From the NCBI GenBank assembly GCA_021154945.1, contig JAJNQF010000132.1, positions 1-9,114 on the forward strand: a stretch of DNA of 9,114 nt. The letters are read 5' to 3'. Positions 6,711-9,114 of this stretch are shown piece by piece. Source of the stretch: Sphingomonas sp. Its GTDB lineage: Bacteria; Pseudomonadota; Alphaproteobacteria; Sphingomonadales; Sphingomonadaceae. Position 1 is the first letter of the stretch. The number at the start of each line of letters is the position of its first letter. A program made the position numbers and the translations under genes. The notes under the pieces are model-generated. The model saw only the letters and a program-made list of their open reading frames with translations, did not search any database and was not told the DNA's origin.

Positions 6711-7283
6711 TCAAGGTCGCGGTGGTCGCGGCCCCATCCCGCCCATTCCCATCGGCCCCGCGCCCATCGGACCCGGAACCATCGGACCCGGCCCCATCGG
6801 ACCCGGCCCCATCGGACCGAACCCCGGCCCCCTGCCGTGCCGCACCCGTATCAGCGCCTCGAACGCGCGACGCTGGGTCGGATCGAGCGAATCGTAGAAC
6901 GTGCGTGCGGCAGCGATGCGCTTCGTATCCTCGGCCGAGCGCCGTGCCGCATCCTGCGTCATCCGGTCGAGCTGCTGGGCGAATCCATCGGTTGGCGGCA
7001 TCGTCTTCGGCCCGTCCTGCCCCGGCGCACCGTGCATCGGCTCACGCCATGGCGGCGGGGGCGGCATCATCGAAGCCAGGAATGCCATCAGGGCCGGGCG
7101 TTGATCCGCCCGCAGGTTCAGCAGCAGGGCGGTATCGTCTGCCTCACGCGCCTGCATCTGGGCGATCATCGCCGGCGTCGGACCGGGGCCTCGACCGCCG
7201 CCATGGTCCTGCGCACACGCCGGCATCGATACCGCCAGCACCGCGGCGCCCATCAACGGCCCCGCCCATCTCGTCGTCTTCAT
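6711..7283 (-). CDS. Spy/CpxP-like periplasmic protein with Met-Gly-Pro tail
   Basis: This 190-residue exported protein resembles the Spy/CpxP (LTxxQ) family of periplasmic chaperones and metal-stress proteins. The N-terminus is a signal peptide with a likely signal peptidase I site after ACA (residues 22-24). Two degenerate LTxxQ-like motifs are visible, LRADQ (57-61) and LDPTQ (133-137), each followed by a helical RxA-F/L segment. A Pro/Met-rich insert lies between them (MMPPPPPW, then EPMHG). The C-terminal tail, from about residue 150, has methionines at 158, 163, 168, 173, 178, 180 and 183 in GPMGP-type repeats; 15-base DNA repeats encode it. The start at 7283 has GAGGGG upstream. The gene faces the EF-hand gene. 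Known relatives counter envelope stress or bind metals; here that role is inferred, and family membership is moderately sure. Confidence 0.75.
   Translation of the reverse strand: MKTTRWAGPLMGAAVLAVSMPACAQDHGGGRGPGPTPAMIAQMQAREADDTALLLNLRADQRPALMAFLASMMPPPPPWREPMHGAPGQDGPKTMPPTDGFAQQLDRMTQDAARRSAEDTKRIAAARTFYDSLDPTQRRAFEALIRVRHGRGPGFGPMGPGPMGPGPMVPGPMGAGPMGMGGMGPRPPRP
6748..6822. repeat. Five 15-base tandem repeats inside the Spy-like gene
   Basis: Five adjacent 15-base units resembling CCCATCGGACCCGGC start at 6748, 6763, 6778, 6793 and 6808. Units two to four are nearly identical and the outer ones have more changes. Read on the minus strand, each unit encodes five residues of the GPMGP type, so copy-number change keeps the frame and lengthens or shortens the Met-rich tail. 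Confidence 0.9.
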
Positions 7284-7720
7284 GATGATAGTCCCCTCGT
7301 GTTGATGCGGTCGCCGGCTCAGCCGAGCAATCCGGAAACGATCCATCGGCGACTGACCGCAGACTTGACGATCGTCGCGCCGCACCGCCGGCAGGCCGAG
7401 CGCTGGATCGGCTCGTCCTTGATGTCGCGGTGCCGCGATCGCGGCGTGTGACGGCCGAGCGCGCAGGCGTCCGATGGTCGCGTTCGCGCACCTGATGTCT
7501 GCATCTCCAACGCCTGCCCCCGTCCGCCTCGATCGCCGAAAGATCGAACCCGCGATCTGGCCGTCAAACTTGTCCACCGTATTTCAACCAAATTGCCGCT
7601 GCCGCCGACACCGCCCGCGTGACGCCGTTTTCATGTAGCCATGCCGGCGGTTTCGGCGTTCATGGCGGACCCGAGCGCGGTGTCGTCGCCCCGTGTCTCG
7701 CCGCCACAGTGGAGCCGATC
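7284..7720. other. Gene-poor spacer between divergent genes
   Basis: This 437-base stretch separates the divergent Spy-like and GH130 genes and should contain both promoters, but no strong -35/-10 pair is clear. It holds a perfect 14-base palindrome, GCCGCGATCGCGGC, at 7432-7445. The GH130 frame is open back to a GTG at 7619, and the region is lower in G+C around 7565-7595. A possible small minus-strand reading frame (7319-7504) is listed separately. GGAG at 7711-7714 is the likely GH130 ribosome-binding site. I recognise nothing else here. Confidence 0.5.
7319..7504 (-). CDS. Doubtful small ORF with one CxxC motif
   Basis: A 61-residue frame from ATG 7504 to TGA at 7319 lies 35 bases upstream of the Spy-like start, on the same strand. 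Its last 35 residues use codons with mostly G or C at the third position and include CRRCG, a single CxxC pair as seen in half of a zinc ribbon. The first half is Arg-rich and unconvincing, and there is no good ribosome-binding site (GGAG directly abuts the ATG). The plus strand in this region has similar composition, so this may be chance. I do not recognise a family. Confidence 0.15.
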   Translation of the reverse strand: MQTSGARTRPSDACALGRHTPRSRHRDIKDEPIQRSACRRCGATIVKSAVSRRWIVSGLLG

Positions 7721-9016
7721 ATGGCCGAAGCCGATCTCGTCACCTTCTCCAACATCCAGCTGCGCCCCGATCCGTCGCGGACCGTGATCCGCCCCTTCAA
7801 CATCGAATATCCCGGGCCGTTCAAGATCGCCGGCCATCCCCGTGCCGAGCGCGTGATCGACCGCGTGCTGTCGCTGACGCACGACGAACTTCACGCCGAA
7901 CGCGAGCGCGTCACCGCATCGCTGGACGAGCGCCACCGCGACGTCGACGACCTGCTGCTCCACCGTTTCGGCGAGGTCATGGCGGTGGTGCACGACACCC
8001 GCACGATCACGCGCGACCAACAGGTTCTGATCGGCGCGTATCTGAGCGGGGAATATTCGTTCGAGGCCGCCGCGCTGTTCAACCCGAGCATGGTGCTGCA
8101 TCCCGACCAGACCGGCGCGCCCGACGACGGTCTCCGCTTCATCCTGTCGCTGCGCGGGATCGGCGAGGGTCACGTGTCGTCGGTCACGTTCCGCACCGGC
8201 CGCTGGTCGCCGCAGGATGGCTTTTCGGTCGATCCCGCCAGCCAGACCGCCGTGGCGCCGCGGATCGAGCCGTCGGACCAGGGCGCGACCGATGGCGGCC
8301 CGACCCGCCTGCAATGCGGCAATAGTCGCGAACTGTCGGAAACCGTGATCTTCCCGATCCTGCCGAGTCAGCGCCAGGGGATCGAGGATCTGCGGCTCGT
8401 CCGGTTCGAGGATGCCGGCGAGGTCCAGTATCTCGGCACCTATACCGCGTTCAGCGGGTCCGAAACGCGCTGCGAACTGCTGCGGGGCGAGGACTTCAAG
8501 ACGTTCGAGATGCAGCCGATGCGCGGCGCGGTCGCGGCCACCAAGGGGATGGCGCTGTTCCCGCGCAAGATCGACGGGCGCTTCGCGATGCTCGGGCGGC
8601 AGGACAACGAGAACATCTGGTTCCTCAGCTCTGACGATCTGCTGACCTGGGAGGGCGGCACCAAGATCGTAGAGCCGAAATGGCCGTGGGAGTTCATCCA
8701 GATGGGCAATTGCGGTTCACCGATCGAGATCGACGAAGGCTGGCTGGTGCTGACCCACGGCGTCGGCAGCGTCCGCAATTACTGCGTCGGTGCATGCCTG
8801 CTCGATCGGGACGATCCGACCAAGCTGCTCGCGCGGATGATGGAGCCGCTGATCGTGCCGAGCCCGAAGGAACGCGACGGATATGTGCCGAACGTCGTCT
8901 ACAGCTGTGGCGGGATCGTCCATGACCGCACGCTGTTGCTGCCGTTCGGGGTGGCGGACAATTTCGCGTCGTTCGCGACGGTCGATGTCGGGCGGTTGAT
9001 TGCTGCGATGGCGTGA
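7721..9016 (+). CDS. GH130-family glycosidase or phosphorylase
   Basis: This 431-residue cytoplasmic protein (no signal peptide) looks like a glycoside hydrolase family 130 member; the family includes beta-mannoside phosphorylases and hydrolases with a five-bladed beta-propeller. Visible motifs in order are FEAAALFNPSMVLHPD, then GIEDLRLVRFED with the putative catalytic Asp at D223. After these come YLGTYTAFSG, KGMALFPRKIDGRFAML and WFLSSDDLLTWEGG. The C-terminal signature YVPNVVYSCGGIVHD (from Y388) is highly typical. Most family members have EDPR where this one has EDLR. An N-terminal region of roughly 110 residues precedes the first motif. The ATG at 7721 is preferred because GGAG lies six bases upstream; the GTG at 7619 gives an unlikely 34-residue extension. 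No glycan genes neighbour it in the window, so the substrate cannot be named, nor phosphorolysis told from hydrolysis. Confidence 0.85.
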   Translation: MAEADLVTFSNIQLRPDPSRTVIRPFNIEYPGPFKIAGHPRAERVIDRVLSLTHDELHAERERVTASLDERHRDVDDLLLHRFGEVMAVVHDTRTITRDQQVLIGAYLSGEYSFEAAALFNPSMVLHPDQTGAPDDGLRFILSLRGIGEGHVSSVTFRTGRWSPQDGFSVDPASQTAVAPRIEPSDQGATDGGPTRLQCGNSRELSETVIFPILPSQRQGIEDLRLVRFEDAGEVQYLGTYTAFSGSETRCELLRGEDFKTFEMQPMRGAVAATKGMALFPRKIDGRFAMLGRQDNENIWFLSSDDLLTWEGGTKIVEPKWPWEFIQMGNCGSPIEIDEGWLVLTHGVGSVRNYCVGACLLDRDDPTKLLARMMEPLIVPSPKERDGYVPNVVYSCGGIVHDRTLLLPFGVADNFASFATVDVGRLIAAMA

Positions 9017-9021
9017 TAGCC

Positions 9022-9114
9022 AGGCCCCACCGATCCTCCCCCGCCAGGGGGAGGTGGCTGGCACTTGCCTGACGGAGGGGGAGGAGACGCAACGGAGGTT
9101 TGCCTCACCTCCCC
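9022..9114. repeat. GC-rich inverted repeat, likely dispersed element, cut by window edge
   Basis: Right after the GH130 stop, CCTCCCCC (9035-9042) and GGGGGAGG (9047-9054) form a perfect eight-pair hairpin with loop GCCA, extendable by outer CCACC/GGTGG and GCCA/TGGC pairs. A further GGGGGAGG (9077-9084) and CACCTCCCC (9106-9114) could form alternative pairings. Such CCTCCCCC/GGGGGAGG hairpins resemble short intergenic repeats common in sphingomonad genomes (from memory, not checked). It may also act as a terminator, though no T tract is seen. Confidence 0.65.

Noticed and set aside
6612..7451. A 279-residue plus-strand frame with repeated Arg-Pro-His-Arg-Thr units
   Set aside because: The repeats are the antisense reading of the 15-base units. 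The minus strand gives a signal peptide and LTxxQ-like motifs, a far better gene.

Overview
This 9.1 kb, GC-rich window looks like ordinary chromosomal DNA from an alphaproteobacterium, most likely a sphingomonad. This is inferred from the rpsA-ihfB order, the strong G/C preference at third codon positions, the protein families present and a GC-rich dispersed hairpin at the right edge. No phage, transposase, CRISPR array or plasmid function is visible. No database search was possible, so all family calls rest on motifs read from the translations.

Layout. (1) 1-1022: the 3' part of rpsA (ribosomal protein S1) with a strong intrinsic terminator. (2) 1124-1435: ihfB (IHF beta subunit) and a trailing hairpin. 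(3) 1525-1608: a complete tRNA-Leu(UAA) gene with encoded CCA. (4) 1608-3493: a family 5 solute-binding lipoprotein gene that starts at or within a few codons of the tRNA 3' end and lacks a convincing start codon, overlapping by one base a small DUF4112 membrane-protein gene. (5) 3639-5734: an OmpR-type response regulator and an overlapping EnvZ-type histidine kinase. (6) 5824-6600: a lipoprotein with four EF-hand loops. (7) 6711-7283 (minus strand): a convergent Spy/CpxP-like periplasmic protein with a Met-Gly-Pro repeat tail. (8) 7284-7720: a gene-poor spacer. (9) 7721-9016: a GH130-family glycosidase or phosphorylase, then a GC-rich inverted repeat running off the window.

How the parts may work together. 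The left end is housekeeping: translation, nucleoid architecture and a leucine tRNA. The middle reads as an envelope-sensing neighbourhood: a two-component system beside an EF-hand lipoprotein and a Spy-like protein. The Spy-like protein and the kinase sensor region are both rich in Met and Pro, which suggests, but does not show, a metal or envelope-stress response. The solute-binding protein has no permease or ATPase genes beside it, and the GH130 enzyme stands alone here.

The most unusual points are the tRNA/lipoprotein-gene junction, the Met-rich repeat tail of the Spy-like protein, and the possible sensor module made of the two-component system, the EF-hand protein and the Spy-like protein. 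I found no clear evidence for a wholly new multi-gene system.
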